The notes beneath the pieces were generated by a model. The model had not been told where the DNA came from. It saw only the letters and a program-made list of their open reading frames with translations, and made no database searches. From JAKPBU01 sp964425695 (GTDB lineage Bacteria > Pseudomonadota > Gammaproteobacteria > Xanthomonadales > Xanthomonadaceae), in contig CAYRNF010000001.1 in assembly GCA_964425695.1 (NCBI GenBank), positions 496,001 through 560,000 of the forward strand: a DNA stretch of 64,000 nucleotides, read 5' to 3'. Positions 23,081-31,924 of the stretch are shown here, piece after piece (position 1 is the stretch's first letter; each line of letters opens with the position of its first letter). A program made the translations under genes and the position numbers.

Positions 23081-23986
23081 TCAGGGCGATGCCGGGGCGC
23101 ACGGCAGCTCGCGGCGCAGCGCGTCGGGCACGCGGTAGGTCTGCGTGGCCGCGTCCAGCGTCAGCGTGTGGCGCACGTCCACGCGCGCGCCGCACGCTTC
23201 GCCCTGTTCGTGCACGGTGAGCGGGTAGGCCTCGGCCGCGCGGTTGGCGTCGTCGATGTCCAGCGCGAAGTCCAGGTCGTACGCCTGCCCGGGCGGGCAG
23301 GGCGCGCCATCGGTACCGCAGCCTTCGCGCAGCACGTCGTCGTCCATGCCGGCGAGGAAGGTGGCCGCTTCGTGGAAGCCGCCGTCCTTGGGCAGCAGCA
23401 CGGTGTGCCGGGCCACGGTATGGCCCTGGCCGGTCGTGCCGCTTTCCACGATGAAACCCGCCAGCGCCGCGCCGAGGCGTTCGCCTTCCACTTCGCCCAC
23501 GCTGCCCATGCTGCCGAACTCCTCGAAGTGCCGGCGCGCGCGCGCCACCCAGGCACCGTCCTGCTGCTGCAGCACGTACAGGTCGGTGAAGCCGGGCGTC
23601 GCGTGGCCCATGTCCTTGGGCGTGCCGCATACCGCCAGCAGCACCGTGGGCTCGCCGCCCAGCGTGGTGTCCTCGCGCTCGCACACGCGTCGGGTGACGG
23701 TGCCGTTGGCGGTCTCGCCCGCGCGGGCGCGCACGGTGACATCCACCGGCACGGTGGTCCATTCGCCCTGCAGGCGCGCGGCGGGGCCGTAGACGTAGGT
23801 GAGGAAGGCCGCAAGCCCGTCGCCCTGCGCGGCGGGCTCCGCGGGCGCGGCGGCACTGGCAGGCGCATCGGCGGGCGCGGCCTGCGACGCGCTTGCGGCG
23901 GCAGCATCCGCCGGCGGGTTCGCCGGCTGGCAGGCGGCCAGCAGCGGCAGCAGGACAAGGGCAAGGCGCGACAGGCTGGGGCGCAT
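23081..23986 (-). CDS. Lipoprotein of unknown function between purH and purD
   Basis: A 301-aa protein with a lipoprotein signal (MRPSLSRLALVLLPLLAAC, lipobox LAAC, Cys19), an Ala/Pro-rich linker to about residue 52, and a folded domain with six cysteines in the mature part. AGGAGA before ATG 23986 fixes the start; a longer frame upstream is discarded. I do not recognise the domain. It lies 31 bp after purH on the same strand and is probably cotranscribed. Confidence 0.8.
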   Translation of the reverse strand: MRPSLSRLALVLLPLLAACQPANPPADAAAASASQAAPADAPASAAAPAEPAAQGDGLAAFLTYVYGPAARLQGEWTTVPVDVTVRARAGETANGTVTRRVCEREDTTLGGEPTVLLAVCGTPKDMGHATPGFTDLYVLQQQDGAWVARARRHFEEFGSMGSVGEVEGERLGAALAGFIVESGTTGQGHTVARHTVLLPKDGGFHEAATFLAGMDDDVLREGCGTDGAPCPPGQAYDLDFALDIDDANRAAEAYPLTVHEQGEACGARVDVRHTLTLDAATQTYRVPDALRRELPCAPASP

Positions 23987-24017
23987 CGGTACGTTCTCCT
24001 GGCGGGGGCGGACCACG

Positions 24018-25604
24018 CTAGTGGCGGAAGTGTCTGACCCCGGTGAACACCATCGCGATGTCGTGCTCGTCGGCTGTGGCGACGACTTCGGCATCGCGCA
24101 TGGAGCCGCCGGGCTGGATCACGGCGCGGATGCCGGCCTCGGCCGCCGCGTCGATGCCGTCGCGGAACGGGAAGAACGCGTCGCTGGCCATGACCGAACC
24201 GTCGACCACCAGCCCGGCGTCCAGCGCCTTGATGCCGGCGATGCGCGCCGAGTACACGCGGCTCATCTGCCCCGCGCCGATGCCGATGGTGCGCAGGTCC
24301 CTGGCGTAGACGATGGCGTTGGACTTCACGAACTTGGCCACGCGCCAGGCGAACAGCAGGTCGTCCATCTGCGCGTCGGTCGGCGCGCGTTTGGTCACCA
24401 CCCGCAATTCGTCGCGCGTCACTTCGCGGATGTCGCTGGTCTGCATCAGCAGGCCCGAGCCGACGCGCTTGACGTCCATGTTGTTGCGGCCTTCGCCGTG
24501 CGGGATCCGCAGCACGCGCACGTTGGCCTTGCGGCGCGCGTAGTCGAGCGCGGCGGGGTCGTAATCGGGGGCGATCAGCACTTCCACGAACTGGCGGTCC
24601 AGGATGGCCCTGGCGGTGGCCGCGTCCAGGCGCGTGTTGAACGCGATGATGCCGCCGAAGGCGGAGGTCGGGTCTGTGGCGTAGGCCAGTTCGTACGCAT
24701 CGCCGCAGGCCGCGCCTTGCGCCACGCCGCACGGGTTGGCGTGCTTGACGATCACGCAGGCCGGCGCCTCGAACTGGCGCACGCATTCCCACGCGGCGTC
24801 CGCGTCGGCCAGGTTGTTGAACGACAGTTCCTTGCCCTGCAGCTGGGTGAAGGTGGCCAGCGTGCCCGGCACCGGCCACAGGTCGCGGTAGAACGCGCCG
24901 TGCTGGTGCGGGTTCTCGCCGTAGCGCAGGTCCATGACCTTGACGAAGTTGCCGTTGTTCTGCGCGGGGAACAGCGCCTGCGCGCCGTCGTCGCCCAGCG
25001 ACGACAGGTGGTTGCTGATGCTGGCGTCGTAGAAGGCGACGTTGTTGAACGCGGCCACGGCCAGGCGCCAGCGGGTGTGGGCGCCCAGCGCACCGTCGTT
25101 GGCGGCCAGCTCCTCCACGATGGCCGCGTACTGCGCCGGATCGGTGGCGACCGCGACGCGCGCGAAGTTCTTGGCCGCGCTGCGCAGCATCGCCGGGCCG
25201 CCGATGTCGATGTTCTCGATCACCTCGTCGAAGGTGCTGGCCGGGTCCGTCGCCACCTGTACGAACGGGTAGAGGTTCAGCACCAGCAGGTCGATGGCGT
25301 GGATGCCGTGCTGGGCCATCACCGCGTCGTCCACGCCCGCGCGGCCGAGCAGGGCGCCATGGACCTTCGGATGGAGGGTCTTGACCCGGCCGTCCATCAT
25401 CTCGGGGAAGCCGGTGTAATCGCTCACGTCCGTCACCGTCAGCCCGGCGTCGCGCAGCGCACGGGCGGTGCCGCCGGTGGACAGCAGCTGCACGCCGTGC
25501 GCATCCAGCGCGCGTGCCAGTTCGAGCAGGCCGGTCTTGTCGGACACCGACAACAGGGCGCGGCGGAGCTTGACCGGCGCGCCGGACGTGGGGGTGGCGG
25601 TCAT
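24018..25604 (-). CDS. purH: Bifunctional AICAR formyltransferase / IMP cyclohydrolase
   Basis: A 528-aa enzyme for the last two steps of IMP synthesis. The N-terminal cyclohydrolase domain shows ALLSVSDKTGLLELARAL and LLSTGGTARAL. The C-terminal formyltransferase domain shows LRYGENPHQ, VKHANPCGVA and SAFGGIIAFN. Start 25604 is preferred, since the upstream extension has no homology. It follows fis by 153 bp, an arrangement seen in other xanthomonads. Confidence 0.97.
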   Translation of the reverse strand: MTATPTSGAPVKLRRALLSVSDKTGLLELARALDAHGVQLLSTGGTARALRDAGLTVTDVSDYTGFPEMMDGRVKTLHPKVHGALLGRAGVDDAVMAQHGIHAIDLLVLNLYPFVQVATDPASTFDEVIENIDIGGPAMLRSAAKNFARVAVATDPAQYAAIVEELAANDGALGAHTRWRLAVAAFNNVAFYDASISNHLSSLGDDGAQALFPAQNNGNFVKVMDLRYGENPHQHGAFYRDLWPVPGTLATFTQLQGKELSFNNLADADAAWECVRQFEAPACVIVKHANPCGVAQGAACGDAYELAYATDPTSAFGGIIAFNTRLDAATARAILDRQFVEVLIAPDYDPAALDYARRKANVRVLRIPHGEGRNNMDVKRVGSGLLMQTSDIREVTRDELRVVTKRAPTDAQMDDLLFAWRVAKFVKSNAIVYARDLRTIGIGAGQMSRVYSARIAGIKALDAGLVVDGSVMASDAFFPFRDGIDAAAEAGIRAVIQPGGSMRDAEVVATADEHDIAMVFTGVRHFRH

Positions 25605-25757
25605 CGAAGCGGTGCGCGGGCGGTGGAAAGGCGGCGGATTATAGCGGCGCGGCAGGCATTCCCTCCGCACAGCGCACCTGCGGGAACGACTCGCGCCGCG
25701 ATCGTCTGCGTATGGCCCGCTCCGGGCGCCACGCACGCGCGAGCGCTGCGCCGTGCG

Positions 25758-26024
25758 CTAGGCCAGGCCGTAGTCGCGCAGCTTCTTGCGCAGCGTCGCG
25801 CGGTGGATGCCCAGCATCGCGGCGGCGCGGCTCTGGTTGCCGTCGCAGTGCTGCAGCACTTCGGCGAACAGCGGGATCTCGAGCTCGCGCAGCGCGATCT
25901 CGTACAGGTTGTCGGTGCCGCTGCCGTTGAGGTCGCCGATGTAACGGCGCACCGAGTGGGCCACGTGCTCGCGCAACGGCACGCGCGGGGCCTGTCGTGT
26001 GCTGTCGGTGCGGTCGCCGTTCAA
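25758..26024 (-). CDS. fis: Fis-family nucleoid-associated regulator
   Basis: An 88-aa Fis protein. The C-terminal helix-turn-helix (GNQSRAAAMLGIHRATLRKKL) and the preceding helical dimerisation region (LREHVAHSVRRYI) are intact. A TTG at 26024, preceded by GGGGGAA, gives the family's usual length; the longer ATG version adds an Arg/Pro-rich stretch without homology. Fis bends DNA and affects rRNA promoters, supercoiling and many other genes. It lies between the DUF3426 gene and purH. Confidence 0.9.
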   Translation of the reverse strand: MNGDRTDSTRQAPRVPLREHVAHSVRRYIGDLNGSGTDNLYEIALRELEIPLFAEVLQHCDGNQSRAAAMLGIHRATLRKKLRDYGLA

Positions 26025-26141
26025 GGCCGTTCCCCCGGTGAAACGAACGCCGCCGGGTGGCCGGCGGGGCGCCAGTCTAGCGCGGTGGGAAACCCGGTGC
26101 CACGGCGTTGCCACGCCCGAAAGGGCACTTGCGCGCGTGCT

Positions 26142-27440
26142 TTACCTGAAGTCGAAGGTGAATGCGACGGCCTGCGTGCCGGGCTCCACGATCTCCATGG
26201 AAAGCGATGCGTCCTGCCCGCTGGCGAGTTCGGGCTGCGACGGCGCGGCGCCCAGGTATTCGCGTGGCTGGAAGATGCGCGTGGCGACCTCGCGGCCATG
26301 CGTATCGGACAGGGTGAGCTGCAACGCGGGCCAGGGTTGCGCCCAGCGCGCCTCGTTGCGGATGCGCGCGCTGACCCGCAGCACGCCTGCCCCGTGCGCA
26401 CGCACGTCGCGTTCCACCACGCGGAACGCGGCCGGTTCGCGCCATGCCGGCAGCGTGCAGCGCAGCGCGCCGCACAGTGCCGCCACCACCGGGCGCCAGC
26501 GCGCATCCGCGGCCAGGCGCGCGCGATCCGCCAGCAGCAGTTGCAGGGCGAGCAGCAGCAGCAGGCCCGCCACGGCGCCTGCTTCCATTGCACGGCGCTT
26601 GCCGCTCACTGCCGGTGCGCGCACTGCGCTGCGCGCGAAACTGGGCGCGGCGCCGGCAGTGCGCCTGCGCGCGACGGGCGGCGACGGCGTTGCAGCTGGA
26701 TCCGCGGGTGCGGGATGCGGCACTGGATGCGCGGCGTCGGCTGTCGTGGTGGCCGCGGTGTCTGCGTCTGCCGGTGCCTGCGCGGCGTGCGTGCCGGGTA
26801 TTGCGTCCGGTACGCGCGACGTGTCGTCCTGCATGGCGCTTGCGCCGCTTGCACGCGCCCCGTCGGGATGCGCCGGCGGTGCGGCGTTCGCGGCGTCAGT
26901 ATCTGCGGCATGCACCGATCCCGATGCGGCCGCGGACGTTGCGTACGGTGCACTCGGAGAAGCCGCTGCCACGCCGGCGTCGTCGCCCTGCACGGCGGTG
27001 CCGGAAGACGCGTCCGCGTCCGTGCGGGCTTGCGGTGCGACGGGCTGCGCGGCCACCGGCAGCACGGCTGCGGGCGCAGGTGCGGCAGGCGCGGGTGGCG
27101 CCGCAGGCGGAGCGGGTGGCGCAGCGGCGACGCCTGGCGTGGCGGGCGGGTCGGCCGCCTCCCCGGCATCGGGCGATGCCTGCGGTGCCGGGCGCGCCGG
27201 GTCGCAGGCAGGTGGCGCTACTGCACGCGCCTCGGCAGCCGCCGGTGCGGCTGCGTGGTCCGGTGCCGCACGCACCGGATCCAAACCGTCGCCCGCTTCC
27301 TGCGCGGCCGTGGCCGCCTGCGCGTCAGGTGCATCGGCGCCTGCGCGCAGGCGCTGCGCGCAGTTGGGGCAACGCGGCAGCGGCAGCCCGTCGTCGTCGA
27401 GCGCGACCGGAAAGCCGCAGTAGGGGCAGTCGGTGAACAT
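26142..27440 (-). CDS. Zinc-ribbon and DUF3426 membrane protein
   Basis: A 432-aa protein. The N-terminus carries a CxxC...CxxC zinc ribbon (DCPYCGFPV and RCPNCAQRL, residues 5-29). A ~215-residue Ala/Pro-rich low-complexity linker follows, then a membrane helix (about residues 285-307) and a C-terminal DUF3426 domain in the periplasm (LRVSARIRNEA, FQPREYLG). The function of the family is unknown. The position between prmA and fis is conserved in xanthomonads. Linker codons are GC-rich and repetitive, so its length may vary between strains. Confidence 0.88.
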   Translation of the reverse strand: MFTDCPYCGFPVALDDDGLPLPRCPNCAQRLRAGADAPDAQAATAAQEAGDGLDPVRAAPDHAAAPAAAEARAVAPPACDPARPAPQASPDAGEAADPPATPGVAAAPPAPPAAPPAPAAPAPAAVLPVAAQPVAPQARTDADASSGTAVQGDDAGVAAASPSAPYATSAAASGSVHAADTDAANAAPPAHPDGARASGASAMQDDTSRVPDAIPGTHAAQAPADADTAATTTADAAHPVPHPAPADPAATPSPPVARRRTAGAAPSFARSAVRAPAVSGKRRAMEAGAVAGLLLLLALQLLLADRARLAADARWRPVVAALCGALRCTLPAWREPAAFRVVERDVRAHGAGVLRVSARIRNEARWAQPWPALQLTLSDTHGREVATRIFQPREYLGAAPSQPELASGQDASLSMEIVEPGTQAVAFTFDFR

Positions 27441-27470
27441 CGCGCGCAGCCTATCGCGAATCCGCTGCGT

Positions 27471-28397
27471 TCAACCGCCGCTGGCGGCCTTGCGCACGCC
27501 GTCGATGCGCACCCAGTCGTCGAGCCGGCTCGCGGTGAGCCCGTCGAACCACGGCGCGTAGCGTGCCAGCAGTTCGTCTTCCTGCCCGGCCAGGATCCCG
27601 GACATTGCGATGCGCCCGCCCGGCGCGGTGCGCGCCGCCAGCGTATCGGCCAGGGCATCCAGCGCCGAGGCGAGGATGTTCGCCACCACCACCGGGTAGG
27701 TGCGCGCCGGTTCGTCCGCGGGCAGGAACACGTCGATGCGCACCCTGTTGCGCTGCGCGTTGTCGTGCGTGGCGGTGATCGCCTGCGGATCGTTGTCCAC
27801 GCCCACCGCGTGCGCGGCGCCCAGCTTCAGCGCGGCCAGCGCCAGGATGCCGCTGCCGCAGCCGAAGTCGAGCACGTCGCGTCCCTGCAGCGCGCCGCGC
27901 TGCGCCAGCGCATCGAGCCACTGCAGGCACAGCGCGGTGGTGGGATGCGTGCCGGAGCCGAAGGCCAGGCCCGGGTCCAGCCGCACCACCGCCGCCTCCG
28001 GCGCGTCGGCGCCTTGGGGCAACGCGTGGTCCCACGGCACGATCCACGTGCGCGCACCGAAGCGCATCGGCTGGAACTGGTCCAGCCACGCGCGTTCCCA
28101 GTCCTGGTCTTCCACCGTGCGGAAGCGCGCTTCGGACCAGTCCAGCGACGGATCGGAATCTTCCAGCGCCGACAGCAGCGCCAGCGGATTGGCGTCGGCC
28201 TCGAACAGCGCCGCCAGCACCATCTCGTTCCACAGCGGGATCTCGCCCACGCCCGGCTCGAAGATCGCCTGCTCGTCGGCCGCGTCCAGGTGCGCGTCCT
28301 GCAGCGTCACCGACAGCGCGCCCACGGTCTCGAGCGCGCGCTCGTATCGGGGCTGGTCGGCTTGCGTGCACGCGACGGTGAGTTCGAGGAAGGGCAT
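27471..28397 (-). CDS. prmA: Ribosomal protein L11 methyltransferase
   Basis: A 308-aa enzyme that trimethylates ribosomal protein L11 with S-adenosylmethionine. Landmarks are the N-terminal substrate-binding domain (FLELTVACTQAD), FGSGTHPTT, the SAM motif VLDFGCGSGILALAALKLG and NILASAL. Length is normal for the family. It precedes the DUF3426 gene by 30 bp. Confidence 0.97.
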   Translation of the reverse strand: MPFLELTVACTQADQPRYERALETVGALSVTLQDAHLDAADEQAIFEPGVGEIPLWNEMVLAALFEADANPLALLSALEDSDPSLDWSEARFRTVEDQDWERAWLDQFQPMRFGARTWIVPWDHALPQGADAPEAAVVRLDPGLAFGSGTHPTTALCLQWLDALAQRGALQGRDVLDFGCGSGILALAALKLGAAHAVGVDNDPQAITATHDNAQRNRVRIDVFLPADEPARTYPVVVANILASALDALADTLAARTAPGGRIAMSGILAGQEDELLARYAPWFDGLTASRLDDWVRIDGVRKAASGG

Positions 28398-28410
28398 GCG
28401 TCCGGACCGT

Positions 28411-28610
28411 TGTAGGAGCGGCTTCAGCCGCGAGCTTGTGTCGAAGGGCTGCGATGCGCGCGTGTGCGCCGACGGCAGCGGACCCGATCATGTTGTTGCG
28501 GGCGCGGTGCGGGGTGCAAGCGTTCGCGCCGCTGGTTTGATGTTCGCATCAACTTCCACGGCAACAGCAACGGCGACGTCAAGGGCTCGCGCTTGAAGCC
28601 ACTCCTGCAG
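28411..28610. repeat. Pair of inverted REP copies between accC and prmA
   Basis: TGTAGGAGCGGCTTCAGCCG (continuing CGAGC) at 28411-28435 recurs in the opposite orientation at 28586-28610 with a few changes. The two copies flank about 150 bp with no gene. Repeats of this sequence type are common between genes in xanthomonads. Confidence 0.7.
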
Positions 28611-28620
28611 AAGGGCAAGG

Positions 28621-29988
28621 TCAGCCGATCGACAGGGATTTCTCTTTCCGCTCGGCCAGCCGCTTTTCCAGGTAGTGGATGTTCTGGCCGCCCTCGGCGA
28701 AACCGCGGTCGGTCATGATCCGCTGCTGCAGCGGGATGTTGGTCTTGATGCCGTCCACCACCATCTCCGACAGCGCCACGCGCATGCGGGCGATGGCGGT
28801 CTCGCGGTCCGGTCCGTGCACGATGAGCTTGCCGATCATCGAGTCGTAGTTGGCGGGCACGCGGTAGCCTTCGTAGATGTGGCTGTCCACGCGCACGCCG
28901 GGCCCGCCGGGGGCGTGGAAATGCGCGATCAGGCCGGGCGAGGGCAGGAACGTGTCCGGATCCTCGGCGTTGATGCGGCATTCGATGGCGTGGCCGCTCA
29001 GCACCACGTCTTCCTGCCGGATCGACAGCGGGTTGCCGGCCGCGATGGACAGCTGTTCCTTCACCAGGTCGATCCCGGTGACCATCTCGGTGACCGGGTG
29101 CTCCACCTGGATGCGGGTGTTCATTTCGATGAAGTAGAAGCGGCCGTTCTCGTACAGGAACTCGAACGTGCCCGCGCCGCGGTAGCCGATGCGCTTGCAG
29201 GCTTCCACGCACACCGCGCCGATCTGCGCGCGCTGCTCGGGCGTGATGCCCGGCGCGGGCGCTTCCTCCACCACCTTCTGGTGGCGGCGCTGCATGGAGC
29301 AGTCGCGCTCGCCCAGGTGGATCGCACCGCCTTGGCCATCGGCGAGCACCTGGATCTCCACGTGGCGCGGGTTCTCCAGGAACTTCTCCATGTAGACCAT
29401 GTCGTTGCCGAACGCGGCCTTGGCTTCGCTCTTGGTGGTGGCGATGGCGTTGTTGAGCGCGGCTTCGGTATGCACCACGCGCATGCCGCGACCGCCGCCG
29501 CCGCCGGCGGCCTTGACGATCACCGGGTAGCCGATCTCGCGGCCGATCTTGATGTTGACGGCCGCGTCGTCGCCCAGCGGGCCGCCGCTGCCGGGCACGC
29601 ACGGCACGCCGGCTTCCTGCATGGCGCGGATCGCCTCGACCTTGTCGCCCATCAGGCGGATCGTGTCGGGCCGCGGGCCGATGAAGATGAAGCCGCTCTG
29701 CTCCACGCGCTCGGCGAAATCGGCGTTCTCCGACAGGAAGCCGTAGCCGGGGTGGATCGCCTGGGCGTCGGTGACCTCGGCCGCGGCGATGATCGCCGGC
29801 ATGTCCAGGTAGCTCTGCGCCGACGGCGGCGGGCCGATGCACACCGATTCGTCGGCCATGGCGACGTGCTTGAGGTTGCGGTCCACGGTGGAATGCACCG
29901 CCACGGTGCGGATCCCGAGCGCGTGGCACGCGCGCAGGATGCGCAGGGCGATTTCGCCGCGGTTTGCGATGACGACTTTATCGAGCAT
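28621..29988 (-). CDS. accC: Acetyl-CoA carboxylase, biotin carboxylase subunit
   Basis: A 455-aa ATP-grasp enzyme that carboxylates biotin on AccB, the first half of malonyl-CoA formation. Landmarks are VIANRGEIALRILRAC at the N-terminus, GYGFLSENADFAE, the glycine-rich ATP loop KAAGGGGGRGMR, and MNTRIQVEHPVTE near the active site. Length is typical. It follows accB with a 133-bp spacer containing a repeat. Confidence 0.98.
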   Translation of the reverse strand: MLDKVVIANRGEIALRILRACHALGIRTVAVHSTVDRNLKHVAMADESVCIGPPPSAQSYLDMPAIIAAAEVTDAQAIHPGYGFLSENADFAERVEQSGFIFIGPRPDTIRLMGDKVEAIRAMQEAGVPCVPGSGGPLGDDAAVNIKIGREIGYPVIVKAAGGGGGRGMRVVHTEAALNNAIATTKSEAKAAFGNDMVYMEKFLENPRHVEIQVLADGQGGAIHLGERDCSMQRRHQKVVEEAPAPGITPEQRAQIGAVCVEACKRIGYRGAGTFEFLYENGRFYFIEMNTRIQVEHPVTEMVTGIDLVKEQLSIAAGNPLSIRQEDVVLSGHAIECRINAEDPDTFLPSPGLIAHFHAPGGPGVRVDSHIYEGYRVPANYDSMIGKLIVHGPDRETAIARMRVALSEMVVDGIKTNIPLQQRIMTDRGFAEGGQNIHYLEKRLAERKEKSLSIG

Positions 29989-30028
29989 GGAATCTGTTTC
30001 CGGAACGCGGGGCGTGTCACGGGGCCCA

Positions 30029-30118
30029 GGACTCGGGACTCGCGACGCGGAAAGTCAAAGGCGCACACACGGGCACGTTTGCTCTTCCGAGTCCCGGGTC
30101 GCGGGTGCGGGGTCCCGG
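30029..30118. repeat. Inverted repeat in the accB-accC spacer
   Basis: GGACTCGGGACTCGCGAC (30029-30046) is mirrored by CCGAGTCCCGGGTCGCGGG (30087-30105) and a trailing GGTCCCGG. It would form a long interrupted hairpin within the acc message. It resembles other short intergenic repeats of this lineage; any effect on accC expression is inference. Confidence 0.45.
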
Positions 30119-30121
30119 CTC

Positions 30122-30601
30122 CTAGCCGATCACGAACAAAGGCTGGTCGAACTCCACCGGCTGGCCGCTTTCGCACTGGATCGCGAGCACCGTGCCGGAA
30201 ACGTCGGCCTCGATCGGGTTGAACATCTTCATCGCCTCGATGATGCCCAGCGTCTCGCCGGCCTTGACCTGCTGGCCCACGGTGACGAAGGCCGGCTTGT
30301 CCGGCGCGGGCGAGGCGTAGAAGGTGCCGACCATGGGCGAGCGCACCACGTGGCCATCGGGCAGGCCGCTGTCGGCTGCCGGGCGCGCGGCGCCGCCGGT
30401 GGCGGCCTCGGTGGGCGAATGCATCGGCATGGGCGCGGCGGGCGCGGGTGCGGCCACGTGGTGCACGACCGGCGCCTGGACCGCGCCGCCGGCCGGAATG
30501 CGGGCCAGGCGCACGGATTCCTCGCCTTCCTTGATCTCGATCTCGGCGAGGTTGGATTCCTCGAGCAGGTCGATGAGCTTCTTGATCTTGCGCAGATCCA
30601 T
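30122..30601 (-). CDS. accB: Acetyl-CoA carboxylase biotin carboxyl carrier protein
   Basis: A 159-aa carrier protein. The C-terminal biotinyl domain has the biotinylation motif EAMKM (Lys125) and a normal hammerhead fold. The N-terminal helix (MDLRKIKKLIDLLEESNLAE) and a Pro/Ala-rich swinging linker precede it. It carries carboxybiotin between AccC and the AccAD carboxyltransferase in fatty acid synthesis. It starts 21 bp after aroQ and is followed by accC. Confidence 0.97.
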   Translation of the reverse strand: MDLRKIKKLIDLLEESNLAEIEIKEGEESVRLARIPAGGAVQAPVVHHVAAPAPAAPMPMHSPTEAATGGAARPAADSGLPDGHVVRSPMVGTFYASPAPDKPAFVTVGQQVKAGETLGIIEAMKMFNPIEADVSGTVLAIQCESGQPVEFDQPLFVIG

Positions 30602-30622
30602 GGGGGCTCTCTTGCGGATGTG

Positions 30623-31069
30623 TCAGGAGGTGGGCGCCAGGCGGGCGATCGCCGCATCCAGCGCATAGCGGTAGCTGTCCGCGCCGAAGCCGCAGACCAC
30701 GCCCACCGCCAGGTCGCTGAAGTAGCTGGCGTGGCGGAACGGTTCGCGGGCGTGCGGGTTGGACAGGTGGATTTCGATGAAGGGCAGGGCCACCGCGGCC
30801 AGGGCGTCGCGGATCGCCACCGAGGTATGGGTGAAGGCGGCCGGGTTGATCAGGACGAAGGCGGTGCCGTCCGCCTTGGCTGCCTGGATGCGGTCCACCA
30901 GCACGTGCTCGGCATTCGACTGCAGGCTGTCCAGCGCATGGCCGGCGGCCTGTGCGCGCTGTGCGAGCTGCGCATCGATATCCGCCAGGGTCTGGCGCCC
31001 GTAGACCTCCGGCTCGCGGGTGCCGAGCAGGTTGAGGTTGGGGCCATGCAGGACCAGGATCCGCGCCAT
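30623..31069 (-). CDS. aroQ: 3-dehydroquinate dehydratase, type II
   Basis: A 148-aa enzyme of the shikimate pathway. It shows LHGPNLNLLGTREPEVYG with the flexible-loop Arg and Tyr, LINPAAFTHTSVA, and IEIHLSNPHAREPFRH with the active-site His. ATG 31069 is chosen because the family starts a few residues before the LHGPN motif. It lies just ahead of accB, an order conserved in many gammaproteobacteria. Confidence 0.97.
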   Translation of the reverse strand: MARILVLHGPNLNLLGTREPEVYGRQTLADIDAQLAQRAQAAGHALDSLQSNAEHVLVDRIQAAKADGTAFVLINPAAFTHTSVAIRDALAAVALPFIEIHLSNPHAREPFRHASYFSDLAVGVVCGFGADSYRYALDAAIARLAPTS

Positions 31070-31236
31070 CGTGGGGCCAGCGTGCGGACGGGGCCGCCTC
31101 GTTGTGGGCAAGGGGCGCGAGTCTGGACCAAGGCGGCGATGCTGTCCAGTTCGCCGAAGATTGCCCGCATTCGGGAATTTTAAGCGCTTGTTTGAGTTGG
31201 CGCTCTACGTGGCGCCACGCCGCGCCTGCGTCCGTG

Positions 31237-31836
31237 TCAGCGCGCCGCCCAGTCGTCGATCTCGCCGTGCACGAATGGCCCGATGCGCTGCTTGAGCAGG
31301 CGGCCGTCCGCCGACACCAGCACCGAGTAGGGCAGCACCCCCTTGGGATTGCCCAGGCGGACGCTGCTGTCGGCCGGGCCGGCCTGGTCCAGCAGGATCG
31401 GATACCGCACCGGCACCCGTGCCAGGAAGGCTTCGACCGCCGCCTGGTCGTCCAGCGCGATGCCGATCACCTGCACGCCGTTGGCGCCCTGTTGGGCGGA
31501 GAAGCGCTCCAGTTCGGGCATCTCTTCAATACACGGACCGCACCAGCTGGCCCAGAAGTTGATCAGCAGCGGCCGGCCTGCGAACCTGTCCGGCACGGTG
31601 ACGTCGCGTCCGGCGAGGTCCGGCAGGCGCAGCTGCGGGATCGCATCGCCGCGACGGGCAACGGCGATCCCCGCGGGCGGCGCCGGCGCGGTGGCGCCCA
31701 GCACGCCGTTCAGCGCCCGCTGGCCGGCTTCGGTACGCAGCAAAGGGCCCGGGCCGCTGGTGAGCAGGCTGGCCCCCAGGCCCAGCAGCCCGGCAACCAC
31801 GGCGACGGCCAGGATGCGAGCGGTGCCGCCCTTCAT
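31237..31836 (-). CDS. TlpA-like thioredoxin-fold protein, membrane-anchored
   Basis: A 199-aa protein with an N-terminal membrane anchor or uncleaved signal (about residues 8-26) and a periplasmic thioredoxin fold with the active site WASWCGPC (Cys99, Cys102). It resembles TlpA/ResA proteins that reduce cysteines of c-type cytochromes or other exported proteins. It lies 88 bp after dsbD, which could supply the electrons from the cytoplasm. Confidence 0.9.
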   Translation of the reverse strand: MKGGTARILAVAVVAGLLGLGASLLTSGPGPLLRTEAGQRALNGVLGATAPAPPAGIAVARRGDAIPQLRLPDLAGRDVTVPDRFAGRPLLINFWASWCGPCIEEMPELERFSAQQGANGVQVIGIALDDQAAVEAFLARVPVRYPILLDQAGPADSSVRLGNPKGVLPYSVLVSADGRLLKQRIGPFVHGEIDDWAAR

Positions 31837-31924
31837 GGGACTCGCGTCCCGTCGGTCAGATGCCTGTCGACGCTCGCCCGCCGCACAGGGCGACCCGAGG
31901 TCGGGACCTTACGCGCGGTACGGC

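Noticed and set aside
23799..28415. A 1538-codon open frame on the plus strand
   Set aside because: Antisense to purH, fis, the DUF3426 gene and prmA; composition is that of a shadow frame.
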